DNA of 64,000 nucleotides from Chlorobium sp. (GTDB taxonomy: Bacteria; Bacteroidota; Chlorobiia; Chlorobiales; Chlorobiaceae), in contig JANQGE010000081.1 of assembly GCA_028277485.1 (NCBI GenBank), forward strand, positions 1 to 64,000, read 5' to 3'. The translations under genes and the position numbers were made by a program. Shown here piece after piece: positions 34,219 to 43,311 of this stretch (within the stretch, counting starts at the first letter, position 1; every line of letters begins with the position of its first letter). The notes under the pieces were generated by a model. That model saw nothing but the letters and a program-made list of their open reading frames with translations, ran no database searches and was not told where the DNA came from.

Positions 34219-34334
34219 GGCACCTCTATTTATTGTCATGAGCGGTTCAAGTGCAAGGCGAACGGAGCGCAGAAACCCCTTTCTATCCGCTCAACGATGC
34301 AATTGAAGCGCGGAATAAATAAATAGAGGTGCTC
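34219..34334. mobile_element. Family-1 miniature element, copy G, with target duplication
   Basis: The ends are GGGCACCTCTATTTATTG and AATAAATAGAGGTGCTC, 116 bp, flanked on both sides by TTTA (34215-34218 and 34335-34338). The interior reads GTCATGAGCGGTTCAAGTGC, AAGGCGAACGGAGCGCAG and CCGCTCAACGATGCAATTG. The perfect flanking duplication indicates insertion by transposition. It fills most of the 330-bp gap between the divergent hypothetical gene and the U32 gene. Confidence 0.9.
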
Positions 34335-34431
34335 TTTATACTCTACTTCTATACGATACCGCCGGGGCACCGCCATACATGGTCTTGAGGCGCCCTGCAT
34401 TACACTGTGCTGGAGACAAAAAAGACCAACG

Positions 34432-35691
34432 ATGACCGCAACCCGCAGACCCGAACTTATTGCCCCGGCCGGAGACCGTACCTCACTTCTTGCCGCACTT
34501 CAGGCAGGAGCCGATGCAGTCTACTTCGGCGCCGAAGGGTATAATATGCGCGCCGCCAGCAAAAACTTCACGAGTAACGATTTTCCCGATATTGCCGACC
34601 TTTGCAGAAAGCACACCGCAAAGGCCTATCTTGCACTGAACACCGTGATTTACGATCATGAAACCGGGAATGTTGCCGAAACGGTACAAGCAGCCGCATC
34701 TGCCGGTCTCGATGCGGTTGTCTGCTGGGACATCTCGGTGATACAAGCATGTCGCGAAATCGGTATGCCGATCCATATTTCAACACAGGCGTCCGTCAGC
34801 AATTACCGGGCGATAAAGTTTTACGCTTCTCTCGGAGCCAAAATGATCGTTCTCGCCCGCGAACTGACGCTTGAACAGGTCAGTGACATTGCCGGCAGAA
34901 TCCGTCGGGACAGACTCAACGTGTCCATAGAATGCTTTGTTCACGGAGCCATGTGCATGGCCGTTTCGGGCAGGTGTTTTCTTTCACAGGACATGTTCGG
35001 CAGGTCGGCCAACCGCGGCGCATGCATGCAACCCTGCAGGCGCCGGTACAGGATCATCGACGCCGAAGACGGACATGAGCTGGAACTGGGAACCGATACC
35101 GTGATGAGCCCCAGAGACCTTTGTGCCATAAGTCTCATTGACAAGCTCATCGACGCCGGTGTGACAGGCTTTAAAATCGAAGGCCGGAACCGGAGTCCCG
35201 AATATGTCCATACTGCCACGTCATGCTACAGACGGGCTATCGATTATGCTATCGAACACGGTCATGAAAAACATTTCAGCAAGGATTTTCAGACGCTGAC
35301 CGCTGAACTGACCGACGAAATGAAAAAGGTCTACAACCGAGGTTTTTCGGAAGGCTTTTATTTCGGCCGTCCCGTCGATGCCTGGACAAAACAGTATGGG
35401 TCTGTTGCTACGGAAAAAAAAGTGTATGCGGGAACGGTTCAGAAATACTACCCCAAGGCCGGAGTCGCCGAAATATTCATTCATACCAGAGGGATACACC
35501 TGAAGGAAAAGCTCTCAATACAGGGCCCTTCAACGGGACTTGTAACCCTCAGCGCGGAATCGTTCCGGGTAAACGACCAATTTGCCGTTTCGGCTGTCAA
35601 GGGGGACCTTGTAACCATCCCATGCAGTAAAAAAGTACGTAAAAACGATAAAGTATATGTGCTGGAAAGCATCCCGAAAGGTCGGGATTGA
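34432..35691 (+). CDS. Peptidase U32-family protein (TrhP/RlhA-like RNA hydroxylation)
   Basis: This is a 419-aa U32-family protein. The TIM-barrel begins PELIAPAGDRTSLLAALQAGADAVYFG (residues 5-31). A cysteine cluster (CFVHGAMCMAVSGRC, then RGACMQPCRRRY) around residues 168-200 probably binds an iron-sulfur cluster, and GFKIEGRNRSPEYV is the family signature. A C-terminal beta domain follows. Relatives TrhP (YegQ) and RlhA carry out prephenate-dependent hydroxylation of tRNA or 23S rRNA, so an RNA-modification role is more likely than proteolysis. The gene is isolated, with family-1 elements in the gaps on both sides. Confidence 0.87.
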   Translation: MTATRRPELIAPAGDRTSLLAALQAGADAVYFGAEGYNMRAASKNFTSNDFPDIADLCRKHTAKAYLALNTVIYDHETGNVAETVQAAASAGLDAVVCWDISVIQACREIGMPIHISTQASVSNYRAIKFYASLGAKMIVLARELTLEQVSDIAGRIRRDRLNVSIECFVHGAMCMAVSGRCFLSQDMFGRSANRGACMQPCRRRYRIIDAEDGHELELGTDTVMSPRDLCAISLIDKLIDAGVTGFKIEGRNRSPEYVHTATSCYRRAIDYAIEHGHEKHFSKDFQTLTAELTDEMKKVYNRGFSEGFYFGRPVDAWTKQYGSVATEKKVYAGTVQKYYPKAGVAEIFIHTRGIHLKEKLSIQGPSTGLVTLSAESFRVNDQFAVSAVKGDLVTIPCSKKVRKNDKVYVLESIPKGRD

Positions 35692-35957
35692 CAGTGCTGG
35701 ATGGCTTCACAGGTCAAATGCTATGTGCTATGATTCAGTACTCTTGCCTACTGGCTACTGGTTCCCTTTCGATCCCGAAACCCGATACCGACCCCGATCT
35801 CCGAAAGAAAGGAAATCGGAATTCGCCGTCGGTATCGGTATCGAAACCTGATTCCGATTATCTTCCCACCTAACACTTAACACCTCCCCCTTGCCAACTG
35901 CCCACTGGAGACTGCCAACTGATTCCTCCCTTTGCCTACGGCCTACTGATTTCCAGC
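35692..35957. repeat. Composite intergenic repeat tract with a family-3 copy
   Basis: The core at 35756-35850 is a family-3 copy (GGTTCCCTTTCGATCCCGAA, ACCCGATACCGACCCCGATC, TCCGAAAGAAAGGAAATCGG, GGTATCGGTATCG). It is followed by degenerate CACCTAACACTTAACACC (the reversed heptamer of 1-90) and by TTGCCAACTGCCCACTGG, ACTGCCAACTGATTCC and TTGCCTACGGCCTACTG words. No gene is seen. Confidence 0.75.
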
Positions 35958-35958
35958 A

Positions 35959-36006
35959 CCGCTCAACGATGCAATTGAAGCGCGGAATAAATAAATAGAG
36001 GTGCCC
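35959..36006. mobile_element. Family-1 right-half remnant, copy H
   Basis: These 48 bp match the right half of copy G (34287-34334) with one mismatch, in the same orientation. No left end is present. It lies about 100 bp before the hydrogenase operon, whose promoter should be between 36010 and 36100. Confidence 0.8.
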
Positions 36007-36109
36007 TTCATTGTCAACTTTCTGTTATATAGCATTGTTCTTTTTTGAAATGAACTTTTTAGCGTACATTGCTTCCAGCTGATAGCACCCTGGAACCGGA
36101 GACTTACCG

Positions 36110-37192
36110 ATGATCTACAAAGTTATAGCAAAACCAGAGTTCGAGAAATTTATCGATACCCTTGTCAGTGGGGAAACCCTTTCATACGGACCAAGACATG
36201 TCGATACTGATAAACAAGGCGAGCCGATTTATCAGTTCAGAGAGGTTAATACCGTCAGTGACATTGCCTTTGACTATACCGCAACATACTCCTCCGCCAA
36301 ACATTTTCTGCTGCCTTTCAGAGAAAATCTTTCACGGTTCACGTTTACTGACGATGACTGGGAGCAGGATATCGGCTATGAGGTCAAACCCATAATACTG
36401 ATCGGCCTCAGGCCTTACGACATCAGCGCTATAAACATTCTTGACAGTGTTTTGCTCAACGGCCATTTTCCGTCGCCCTACTACCTCGCCAGGCGCAAGA
36501 ATACCTTTATCATCGGTATGGACCACCTTCCCCTTCCCGATTGTTTTTCCAAATCCCTGAACCACCACACGGTGAGCCACGGGTTTAACCTTTTCTGCTC
36601 GGACATTGGTGACAAGTACTATCTCTCCATCAACTCCTCAAAAGCCTACAACTACCTCAAAGAGTTCCGGGTGGAAGATCCCTCGTATGATGACGACTGT
36701 AAACTTATCGAACGCCGTAAGCTGATCAAGCAAAGCTTTAAAACCGATGTTGAGGTTACCGGTCTGCCGAGCTTTCTCGATATCGAATTCGACTCCCCTA
36801 TCTGGACCAAATGGGGTGACAAATGCCTCAACTGCGGCACCTGTGCCATGGTTTGCCCGACCTGTTACTGTTACAACATAGAAGACCGCCCCGATACCGA
36901 CCTGCAAGGGTCATCGCGACAAAAGCAGTTGTACTCCTGCAACTTGGTTGATTTTGCGGAAGTTGCCGGAGGACACAATTTCAGACCGAAAAACGGCGAC
37001 AGACTGAAATACCGCTACTACCACCATTACCTCGGGTTTGCCGAAAACGCCAACCAGCCGATTTGCGTGGGATGCAACCGATGCGGGAGGGCCTGTCTTG
37101 CCAACATCAATCCCAAAGATGTAATCAATGATCTTAGAATGGAGAAAGAGTCATGCATGATATGCGTTTCACAATCCCCGGACAAGACATAA
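36110..37192 (+). CDS. hydB: Group 3b NiFe hydrogenase (sulfhydrogenase) beta subunit, Fe-S electron transfer
   Basis: This 360-aa iron-sulfur subunit is related to HydB of Pyrococcus sulfhydrogenase and to anaerobic sulfite reductase subunit A. Two ferredoxin-type clusters are visible: CLNCGTCAMVCPTCYC from residue 238 and CVGCNRCGRACLANINP from about 318. It passes electrons between the flavin subunit and the hydrogenase small subunit in the cytoplasm. It is the first of four tightly packed genes. The ATG has CCGGAG 8 nt upstream. The next gene begins 40 bp before this one ends. The symbol follows the P. furiosus naming; a sulfur-reductase role is possible. Confidence 0.88.
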   Translation: MIYKVIAKPEFEKFIDTLVSGETLSYGPRHVDTDKQGEPIYQFREVNTVSDIAFDYTATYSSAKHFLLPFRENLSRFTFTDDDWEQDIGYEVKPIILIGLRPYDISAINILDSVLLNGHFPSPYYLARRKNTFIIGMDHLPLPDCFSKSLNHHTVSHGFNLFCSDIGDKYYLSINSSKAYNYLKEFRVEDPSYDDDCKLIERRKLIKQSFKTDVEVTGLPSFLDIEFDSPIWTKWGDKCLNCGTCAMVCPTCYCYNIEDRPDTDLQGSSRQKQLYSCNLVDFAEVAGGHNFRPKNGDRLKYRYYHHYLGFAENANQPICVGCNRCGRACLANINPKDVINDLRMEKESCMICVSQSPDKT

Positions 37193-38070
37193 ACCGAGAA
37201 CGTTTTGTCCGGGAGATTCCGGATTTCCACCATAAGTCCGAGGTCATGCTGACCGACAAGGGATATAAATGCCGTATAACAAATATTGTCTCCCTTACAG
37301 AACAGGAAAAACTTTTCCAGCTCAGGATTCTCGACCCTGACGAAAGAAACATATTCAGGTTCCGCCCTGGCCAGTTCCTCATGCTACAGGTTCCGGGTTA
37401 CGGTGAAGTACCCATTTCGATTTCAAGTTCAACCAGCAATAACGAACAGATCGAGTTATGCATCAGAAAAGCAGGTCATGTTACCAACGCTCTTTTCTAT
37501 GCCCGGGAAGGAGCCCATGTCGCTGTGCGGGGACCGTTCGGTTCATCGTTCCCCATGGAAGAAATGATGGACCGTAATGTCATTCTTGTCGCCGGGGGAC
37601 TCGGGATCGCTCCGCTCCGCGCTCCGCTTTTCTGGATCAATGACCACCGGGATCGCTACCGTCAGGTACATATGCTGTATGGAACGAAAGAACCGTCCCA
37701 GATGCTCTTTACCTACCAGTTCGAAGAGTGGAGGAAAATCAACCATATCGACCTGCACACCATTGTCGAACATGCACCGAAGGAATGGAAAGGAAAAACC
37801 GGCATGATAACGGAACTTTTCAGCGAGATCGCAATAGACCATGACAACACTTATGCTATCGTCTGCGGACCTCCCGTGATGTTCAAGTTTGTCTGCAATC
37901 ACCTCGATAAACAGGGCATCCCCATGAACCGCATGTTTGTTTCTCTTGAACGGCGCATGAACTGCGGCATGGGCAAGTGCTGCCGCTGTATGGTCGGATC
38001 GACATTTACCTGCGTGGATGGCCCGGTTTTTGACTACTGGTCGGTCATGAATCTTAAAGAAGCGATTTAA
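37153..38070 (+). CDS. hydG: Group 3b NiFe hydrogenase gamma subunit, FAD/NAD(P)-binding
   Basis: This 305-aa ferredoxin-reductase-type subunit exchanges electrons with NAD(P)H. The FAD-binding block FRPGQFLMLQVPGYGEVPISISS is followed by the nucleotide-binding LVAGGLGIAPLRAP and CGPPVMFKFV. A C-terminal cysteine cluster (CGMGKCCRCMVG with a later C in FTCVDGP, about residues 270-287) holds a 2Fe-2S centre, as in AsrB and dihydroorotate dehydrogenase B. The start at 37153 overlaps hydB and has GGAG 8 nt upstream inside hydB. The delta-subunit gene follows after 10 bp. Note that this HydG is unrelated to the FeFe-hydrogenase maturase of the same name. Confidence 0.9.
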   Translation: MHDMRFTIPGQDINRERFVREIPDFHHKSEVMLTDKGYKCRITNIVSLTEQEKLFQLRILDPDERNIFRFRPGQFLMLQVPGYGEVPISISSSTSNNEQIELCIRKAGHVTNALFYAREGAHVAVRGPFGSSFPMEEMMDRNVILVAGGLGIAPLRAPLFWINDHRDRYRQVHMLYGTKEPSQMLFTYQFEEWRKINHIDLHTIVEHAPKEWKGKTGMITELFSEIAIDHDNTYAIVCGPPVMFKFVCNHLDKQGIPMNRMFVSLERRMNCGMGKCCRCMVGSTFTCVDGPVFDYWSVMNLKEAI

Positions 38071-38080
38071 GGAGTACGCT

Positions 38081-38845
38081 GTGCAACATCTCGGGTTTTC
38101 TCACAAAAAAATCAAAATAGGCTCGTTTGACTTCACCTGCTGCGAAGGCTGCCAGCTGCAGCTTGCCAACCATGAATCCACTCTCCCCGCTTTCCTGGAA
38201 CTGCTCGATATCCGCAATTTCCGGGAGATATCCTCGGACAGATACGACGACTACGACATCGCTTTAGTTGAAGGAAGCATCAGCAGAGAGGATGAGATTG
38301 AACGCCTGAAAACCATCCGGAAAAATGCCAAAGTGCTGGTCGCCTACGGAAGCTGTGCTTGTTTCGGCGGGGTCAACAGCTTGAAAAACAACTTTCCGCT
38401 TGACGAAACCGTTCGGGAAGTTTACGGAGACCATTCCGTCGATACTATGCCGGTTCAGAGAATAAGCAACATTGTCAAGGTGGATGTCTCCATACCGGGC
38501 TGCCCGGTATCCAAAGAAGAAGTTGAGCGGATAATTGTAAGCATTGCGACAGGCTCCATGATCAACTTCCCAAAATACCCGGTTTGCGTCGAGTGTAAAC
38601 AGCGTCTCAACACCTGCCTGTTCGATCTGGGTGAGATTTGTCTCGGCCCGATAACCAGAGCCGGCTGCGATGCGGTCTGCACCACCGGAAAAACAGTCTG
38701 TCTGGGCTGTCGGGGCCCCGCAGAGGACATCAACTTTCAATCGTTCATGCAGCTGGTGGCCGACAAGAAACTGAGCCTTGGCGACCTTGATGAAAAACTT
38801 CGATTTTATAACTGCTTCGAAGCTTTCCGAAATGACAAAAATTAA
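38081..38845 (+). CDS. hydD: Group 3b NiFe hydrogenase delta (small) subunit
   Basis: This 254-aa hydrogenase small subunit carries the Fe-S wire to the active site. The proximal-cluster motif CCEGCQLQL is near residues 20-28, YGSCACFGGVN near 90, and PGCPVSKEEV about 138. The C-terminal cysteines CVECKQRLNTC, GPITRAGCDAVC and CLGCRGP would bind further 4Fe-4S clusters. There is no Tat signal, so it is cytoplasmic, as expected for group 3. The GTG start at 38081 has TAAGGAG 7 nt upstream. The large-subunit gene overlaps its 3' end by 14 bp. Confidence 0.93.
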   Translation: MQHLGFSHKKIKIGSFDFTCCEGCQLQLANHESTLPAFLELLDIRNFREISSDRYDDYDIALVEGSISREDEIERLKTIRKNAKVLVAYGSCACFGGVNSLKNNFPLDETVREVYGDHSVDTMPVQRISNIVKVDVSIPGCPVSKEEVERIIVSIATGSMINFPKYPVCVECKQRLNTCLFDLGEICLGPITRAGCDAVCTTGKTVCLGCRGPAEDINFQSFMQLVADKKLSLGDLDEKLRFYNCFEAFRNDKN

Positions 38846-40109
38846 CTGCGATATCGACGTTCACCACCTTACGAGGGTGGAAGGACACGGAAATATTCAT
38901 ATAACCATCCGGCAAGGAAAACTGATCAATGCAACCTGGGCGGTCGTCGAAACACCAAGGTTTTTCGAGGTGATGGTCAAGGGAATGAGTGCCGAACGAG
39001 TGCCGTTCCTTACATCGAGGATCTGTGGAATCTGTTCAATCAGCCATGCGCTCGCAAGCATCAGGGCTCTGGAACGTGCTATGGACATTGTGCCTCCCCC
39101 CCCGGCTGAGAAACTGCGCCTGCTCGCCATGCACGGAGAAACCTTGCAGAGCCACGCGCTGCACCTGTTCTTTCTTGCCATCCCGGATTTCGTCAATTCT
39201 CCCAACGTACTGCCGCTCATCAAATCAAACCCCGATATCGTCCAGTCAGGATTGCGGCTCAAGGAGACAGGAAACGCCATCAGCGCCCTTGCCACAGGCC
39301 GGTTCACTCATCCTGTAAGCCTTGTTTTGGGCGGCGTCAGCAAATCTCCGGGAAAAAAGGAACTCGTAACGCTTCGAAAGCAGCTCGAGAGCGTTCTGCC
39401 TGATCTCGATACAACTCTGGACTTCTGTAAAACCCTGTCCATACCGAACTTCATCAGGGAAACCGAGTTTGTTTCCCTCTGCAACGGAAGTACCTACCCG
39501 TTCATCGGCGGGGATCTTGTCTCAACCGACGGTGTCAGAAAGCAAGAGAACGACTACCTTGCCATGACCAACGAATACCAGGAGGACTTTACAACAAGCA
39601 AATTCGCGAAGCTGAGCAGGGATTCTTTTGCAGCCGGAGCGCTTGCACGGTTAAACAACAACTACAAACTGCTGCACCCGAAAGCAAAAGAGGCGGCCGA
39701 AGCCTTCGGGCTTGAACCCGTTAACCACAACCCGTTCATGAACAACGTTGCGCAGCTGGTCGAGTGTTACCACCTTGTTCACGATGCGATCTCCATGATC
39801 GATGCCCTGCTCGACACCTCTCTTGAGCAGTTGAGCACCACCTGGGCCCCAAAATCCGGTGCCGCAACCGGTGCAGTGGAAGCGCCGCGGGGCGTTCTTT
39901 ACCACCACATGGAAGTCGATGAAAAGGGTAAGGTTATCCGAGGTGACTGCATCATCCCTACAACCCAGAACAACGCAAACATACATCTGGACCTGAGCGC
40001 TCTTGTCCGTCAGGCTCTGGAAGAGGGAAAAACCGATAAAGAGATACAACTGCTTTGTGAAATGGTTGTAAGATCTTACGACCCGTGCATATCATGCTCG
40101 GTTCATTAG
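38832..40109 (+). CDS. hydA: Group 3b NiFe hydrogenase alpha (large) subunit
   Basis: This 425-aa catalytic subunit binds the Ni-Fe(CN)2CO centre with two CxxC motifs: RICGICSISH near residues 63-72 and DPCISCSVH at the very end. The TAG stop follows the final histidine directly. The short peptide that a maturation protease normally removes after this histidine is therefore absent. The N-terminal HLTRVEGHGNIHI is typical. The start is probably ATG 38832 inside hydD; earlier in-frame starts exist but would lengthen the overlap. The enzyme should couple NAD(P)H to H2 or to sulfur reduction. No maturation genes (hyp) lie in the window. Confidence 0.94.
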   Translation: MTKINCDIDVHHLTRVEGHGNIHITIRQGKLINATWAVVETPRFFEVMVKGMSAERVPFLTSRICGICSISHALASIRALERAMDIVPPPPAEKLRLLAMHGETLQSHALHLFFLAIPDFVNSPNVLPLIKSNPDIVQSGLRLKETGNAISALATGRFTHPVSLVLGGVSKSPGKKELVTLRKQLESVLPDLDTTLDFCKTLSIPNFIRETEFVSLCNGSTYPFIGGDLVSTDGVRKQENDYLAMTNEYQEDFTTSKFAKLSRDSFAAGALARLNNNYKLLHPKAKEAAEAFGLEPVNHNPFMNNVAQLVECYHLVHDAISMIDALLDTSLEQLSTTWAPKSGAATGAVEAPRGVLYHHMEVDEKGKVIRGDCIIPTTQNNANIHLDLSALVRQALEEGKTDKEIQLLCEMVVRSYDPCISCSVH

Positions 40110-40161
40110 CAACCCCAACCATCATCAGCCTCCCTGCACAACCAGAAAAACCCGGCAGCAG

Positions 40162-41211
40162 TCACTTCATGCCTTCAACCCTGACTTTCGGCAAAGATTC
40201 CGGATAGTTCCGCTGCAGAAAGTCAAGCAGTTTTTCCCGCACAAGACAACGCAGGTCCCAGGCATCAGAGGAACTGGCAGCACTGACCAGCGCACGAAGC
40301 TCGATGGTTTTTTCAGTAGCATTGGTCACCTGCAACGTCACAAGCCGCCTATCCCAGAGAGGAGTCCCTTCTACAACCCGTTTTAACTCGTTTCGAACAT
40401 CCTCAGCCGGGACACTGTAATCAGCATAAATGTGCACTGTCCCTATGAGATCGGCGGATGTTCTTGTCCAGTTCTCGAAAGGCTGTTCGAGAAAACGGCT
40501 TATCGGCACGATCAGTCGTCTCTGGTCCCATATCCTGACCACAACATAGGTCAAGGTTATCTCTTCGATCTTTCCCCACTCACCTTCCACGATAACCACA
40601 TCATCAATACGGATCGGCTGAGTTACCGCAATTTGAATACCGGCAATAAGTGTCGCTATACTTTTCTGCGCCGCAAACCCGAGAATGATTCCCGCAACTC
40701 CCGCCGAAGCCAGCAGACTGATGCCTACCTGCCTGACCGCGTCAAATGTCATCAGCCCGGCGGAAACCGCAAGAACGATAATGATCACATTGAGCACCTT
40801 GCGTATAAGCTCAAGGTGCGTTGCAACCTGACGGGCTTCGAGGTTATCCTCATGGTCAAGTTCAAACCGGCCCATAATCACTGTGCTGACAACTTTCAGC
40901 AGACGGATTAAGAACCACGTAAAGGCAAGGATGACAAGAATCTCCAAGGCATGGGCAACTGATGCGGAGATTGTTTCGGAAAGCGGAAGGTGTGGCTGCA
41001 GAAACAACAACACCATGGCGGAAAAGAGAATTCTGAACGGAACCTGTATGAGTTCGACCGGCACCAGGATATCCTTGAACGACTTCCGGATTTTGTTGGC
41101 CGTTTTTCTGATAACGGAACTGGAAACAAGGTAGAGCAGCAATCCTGATAGCAGAATCAGAAGCGGCAGAACAAGACGCATGTTTTCCGAATTCCAGAAT
41201 TTTTCAACCAT
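40162..41211 (-). CDS. MscS-family mechanosensitive ion channel
   Basis: This 349-aa inner-membrane protein has four hydrophobic segments (LVLPLLILLSGLLLYLVSSS, a second around 65-80, LEILVILAFTWFLI, and VLNVIIIVLAVSAGLMTF), followed by the pore helix and MscS beta domain: ASAGVAGIILGFAAQKSIATLIAGI and IRIDDVVIVEGEWGKIEEITL. Such channels open under membrane tension to release solutes during hypo-osmotic shock. The C-terminal alpha/beta cytoplasmic part is present. It follows the flavoprotein gene after 19 bp on the same strand and converges on the hydrogenase operon. The ribosome site is weak. Confidence 0.92.
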   Translation of the reverse strand: MVEKFWNSENMRLVLPLLILLSGLLLYLVSSSVIRKTANKIRKSFKDILVPVELIQVPFRILFSAMVLLFLQPHLPLSETISASVAHALEILVILAFTWFLIRLLKVVSTVIMGRFELDHEDNLEARQVATHLELIRKVLNVIIIVLAVSAGLMTFDAVRQVGISLLASAGVAGIILGFAAQKSIATLIAGIQIAVTQPIRIDDVVIVEGEWGKIEEITLTYVVVRIWDQRRLIVPISRFLEQPFENWTRTSADLIGTVHIYADYSVPAEDVRNELKRVVEGTPLWDRRLVTLQVTNATEKTIELRALVSAASSSDAWDLRCLVREKLLDFLQRNYPESLPKVRVEGMK

Positions 41212-41230
41212 GTCGATGGTGCGGCTCTCC

Positions 41231-42424
41231 TCATCCTTTATTCAAACGCTTGCTCTCGCTGAGCGAACGGGACACACAATCCTCAATAGCCATGCCGCCG
41301 AAGTAGTTGCCGGTCAACAGCAGGTTTTTTCCCGCAAGCATGCCCTCCATCTTTTCAAGCCACTGCCGGTGACCAACCTTCAAGGAAGGGACGATATTCA
41401 CAACCTCATGCTTATGAATGATCTTATCCTCGGTGATACCAAGCACGTCGGTAATTCTCCGCATTTTTGTCTCCCCGCTCTCCCCTGGCTTGAAATGAAA
41501 TGCGAAGCCTCGGTAGTTATCGTCCGGAACCGTATCACGGGAAACAGCCGAAAAGAAAATATCATTCGGGGAGATGATGGCTGCAACAGGTTTGAGCGTT
41601 ATATCGTCTTTCCTGACAACAATCCCGACAGAATCGACTGATGCCGCTTTGAGCACGCCAAGGTGCTCGGCAATATCTGCTTCAATCGTCTGAAGCAGCC
41701 GGGAAGAAACCGCAGAAGGTGTGGCCAGAGCAAGTGTGGATGCTGAATGAACCGCCCCGGCTTTCGTCGTGATCGCATAGCGGCCTTCAAGCACCTCGAC
41801 GCCCGTTACCTCCTGACTGGTAAATACATTGATCCCCTTGCTTTTGGCAATCGCCTTTGCCACAGACTGCAAACCCTCTTTAAAAGTATAGTTTTTCAGT
41901 ACCTCTTTTCGTTTAGGCCGTGATTTGAACATCATGTCGGCAGGAAAATCATCGGTCGGCTGCGAAGGCACGGCATTGAAGAAATGGTTGAGAGTGTTGT
42001 TGTAATTGTTGATTCCAACGATTTTGGAATAATATTCACGAACGCTCAACCCCTCTTTTTTGACGGAAAAGATGTTCGGGATGGATTTTAGAGCCTCGAC
42101 AATGCTGAGTTGAGAAAAGACGGACTTGAGCTGCTCATCAACCAGAAGAGTAAAGGGAACTCTCTCACGGGGAATAATAGTATCGGAAATATGGCAGGCA
42201 TCGACAATGTCCAGCAGGTTCTGATATGAGTTATAACAGGTATGCGCTCCCAGCTCAAGCCAAAACTTCGCATTATTGCCGGTATACCGGTAAGAGTTGA
42301 ACGACCCTCCTGCGCTGTCATTTTTTTCCAGTAAGGTGGTTTTGAGACCTGTTTTTGCACAGTAAAATGCGAGACTCAGTCCGCTGATACCACCGCCAAC
42401 TATCACAACATCACTTTTCATCAC
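41231..42424 (-). CDS. Protoporphyrinogen oxidase-like FAD-dependent amine oxidoreductase
   Basis: This 397-aa flavoprotein begins with the dinucleotide-binding motif VVIVGGGISGLSLAFYCAKTG and the GG-doublet SAGGSFNSY. It ends with the FAD-contacting NLLLTGNYFGGMAIEDCV, typical of HemY-type protoporphyrinogen IX oxidases and related carotenoid/amine oxidases. In a phototroph it would supply protoporphyrin IX for heme and bacteriochlorophyll (inference). Length is a little under the usual 450 aa. The start is one of two adjacent ATGs (42424 or 42421). Upstream lies a family-1-like element; downstream is the MscS gene. Confidence 0.75.
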   Translation of the reverse strand: MMKSDVVIVGGGISGLSLAFYCAKTGLKTTLLEKNDSAGGSFNSYRYTGNNAKFWLELGAHTCYNSYQNLLDIVDACHISDTIIPRERVPFTLLVDEQLKSVFSQLSIVEALKSIPNIFSVKKEGLSVREYYSKIVGINNYNNTLNHFFNAVPSQPTDDFPADMMFKSRPKRKEVLKNYTFKEGLQSVAKAIAKSKGINVFTSQEVTGVEVLEGRYAITTKAGAVHSASTLALATPSAVSSRLLQTIEADIAEHLGVLKAASVDSVGIVVRKDDITLKPVAAIISPNDIFFSAVSRDTVPDDNYRGFAFHFKPGESGETKMRRITDVLGITEDKIIHKHEVVNIVPSLKVGHRQWLEKMEGMLAGKNLLLTGNYFGGMAIEDCVSRSLSESKRLNKG

Positions 42425-42448
42425 TTGCCGGTTTGAAAGTTGTTCTCA

Positions 42449-42598
42449 GGGCGCTCCGAAAAACCGTCGTTGGCGGTTCAAGAGCAAGGCGGACGGAGCA
42501 CAGAAACCGAAATGTATCCCGACAAAGCCCGGACATGAGGATTCCCAGCACCGACCAACGCATCCCGTGTCGGGAACCGCAGGTTTTTCGAGATGCCT
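42449..42598. mobile_element. Miniature element with mixed features, copy I (family-1 interior, CGAAAAACC ends)
   Basis: The ends are GGGCGCTCCGAAAAACC and GGTTTTTCGAGATGCCT, 150 bp. The interior blocks AAGGCGGACGGAGCACAGAAACC-like (split by small changes), GGACATGAGGATTCCCAGCA and CCGACCAACG match copy A and J interiors. It joins the two end types and shows that they belong to one superfamily. It fills the gap between the flavoprotein and carbonic-anhydrase genes. Confidence 0.75.
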
Positions 42599-42628
42599 TT
42601 CAAATGCTTGTGGCGTAATTTAGTAAAA

Positions 42629-43183
42629 TCAACGCACTTCACCATGGTATTTCCCTTCATACCCCTCTTCCCGGTAGTTTTGCACGTAACGGACATAATT
42701 TTCGGGTGACTCGTCGATCGTTTGACGTTCACTGTCGGTAATCGGACGCATGACCTTTGCCGGCACCCCAGCAACCAGCATCCCTGATGGCACGGTAAAC
42801 CCCTGCCTGACAAGAGAGCCCGCAGCAACAATCGAGTACGGCTCGATCACACAGTCATCGAGCAGTATTGCTCCCATACCTATAAGCACACGATCCTTTA
42901 CCGTACAGGCATGCAGTACCGCACCATGACCTATGGTAACATTGCTCCCGATATTGAGCGGCCCCGTATCATGCGTAACATGAAGCGTAGCGTTGTCCTG
43001 AACGCTTGTCTTTTCACCTATCCTCACCGGACAGACATCCCCGCGGACAACCGTGTTGAACCAGACGCTTGAATGCGCACCAATGGATACATCGCCGATA
43101 ACACAAGCACCTTCGGCCATAAACGCCGATTCGTGAAGGTCAGGGTAAATGCCTTTATAGGGTAATACCGTCGCCATAGCCAA
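42629..43183 (-). CDS. Gamma carbonic anhydrase-family hexapeptide protein
   Basis: This 184-aa left-handed beta-helix protein has repeated hexapeptides (SIGAHSSVWFNTVVRGDV, IGEKTSVQDNATLHV, NVTIGHGAVLHACTV). The three putative zinc histidines lie in LHVTHD and IGHGAVLH, as in YrdA/PaaY-type gamma carbonic anhydrases. Many members lack measured carbonic anhydrase activity, so the reaction is uncertain. C-terminal helices (SERQTIDESPENYVRYVQNY) support trimer formation. The start is M1 at 43183 or M3 at 43177. Confidence 0.9.
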   Translation of the reverse strand: MAMATVLPYKGIYPDLHESAFMAEGACVIGDVSIGAHSSVWFNTVVRGDVCPVRIGEKTSVQDNATLHVTHDTGPLNIGSNVTIGHGAVLHACTVKDRVLIGMGAILLDDCVIEPYSIVAAGSLVRQGFTVPSGMLVAGVPAKVMRPITDSERQTIDESPENYVRYVQNYREEGYEGKYHGEVR

Positions 43184-43311
43184 AACAATATCTGATGATT
43201 GAAAAACCGGAATTTCGTCACCCTCGCAATGATAATCGGGATGCCTGTAGTAACATGCAGCGATTTTTTCGCCGCCGGCCTCTTGCCGATCGGTCAGGCT
43301 GTTTTACTTCG

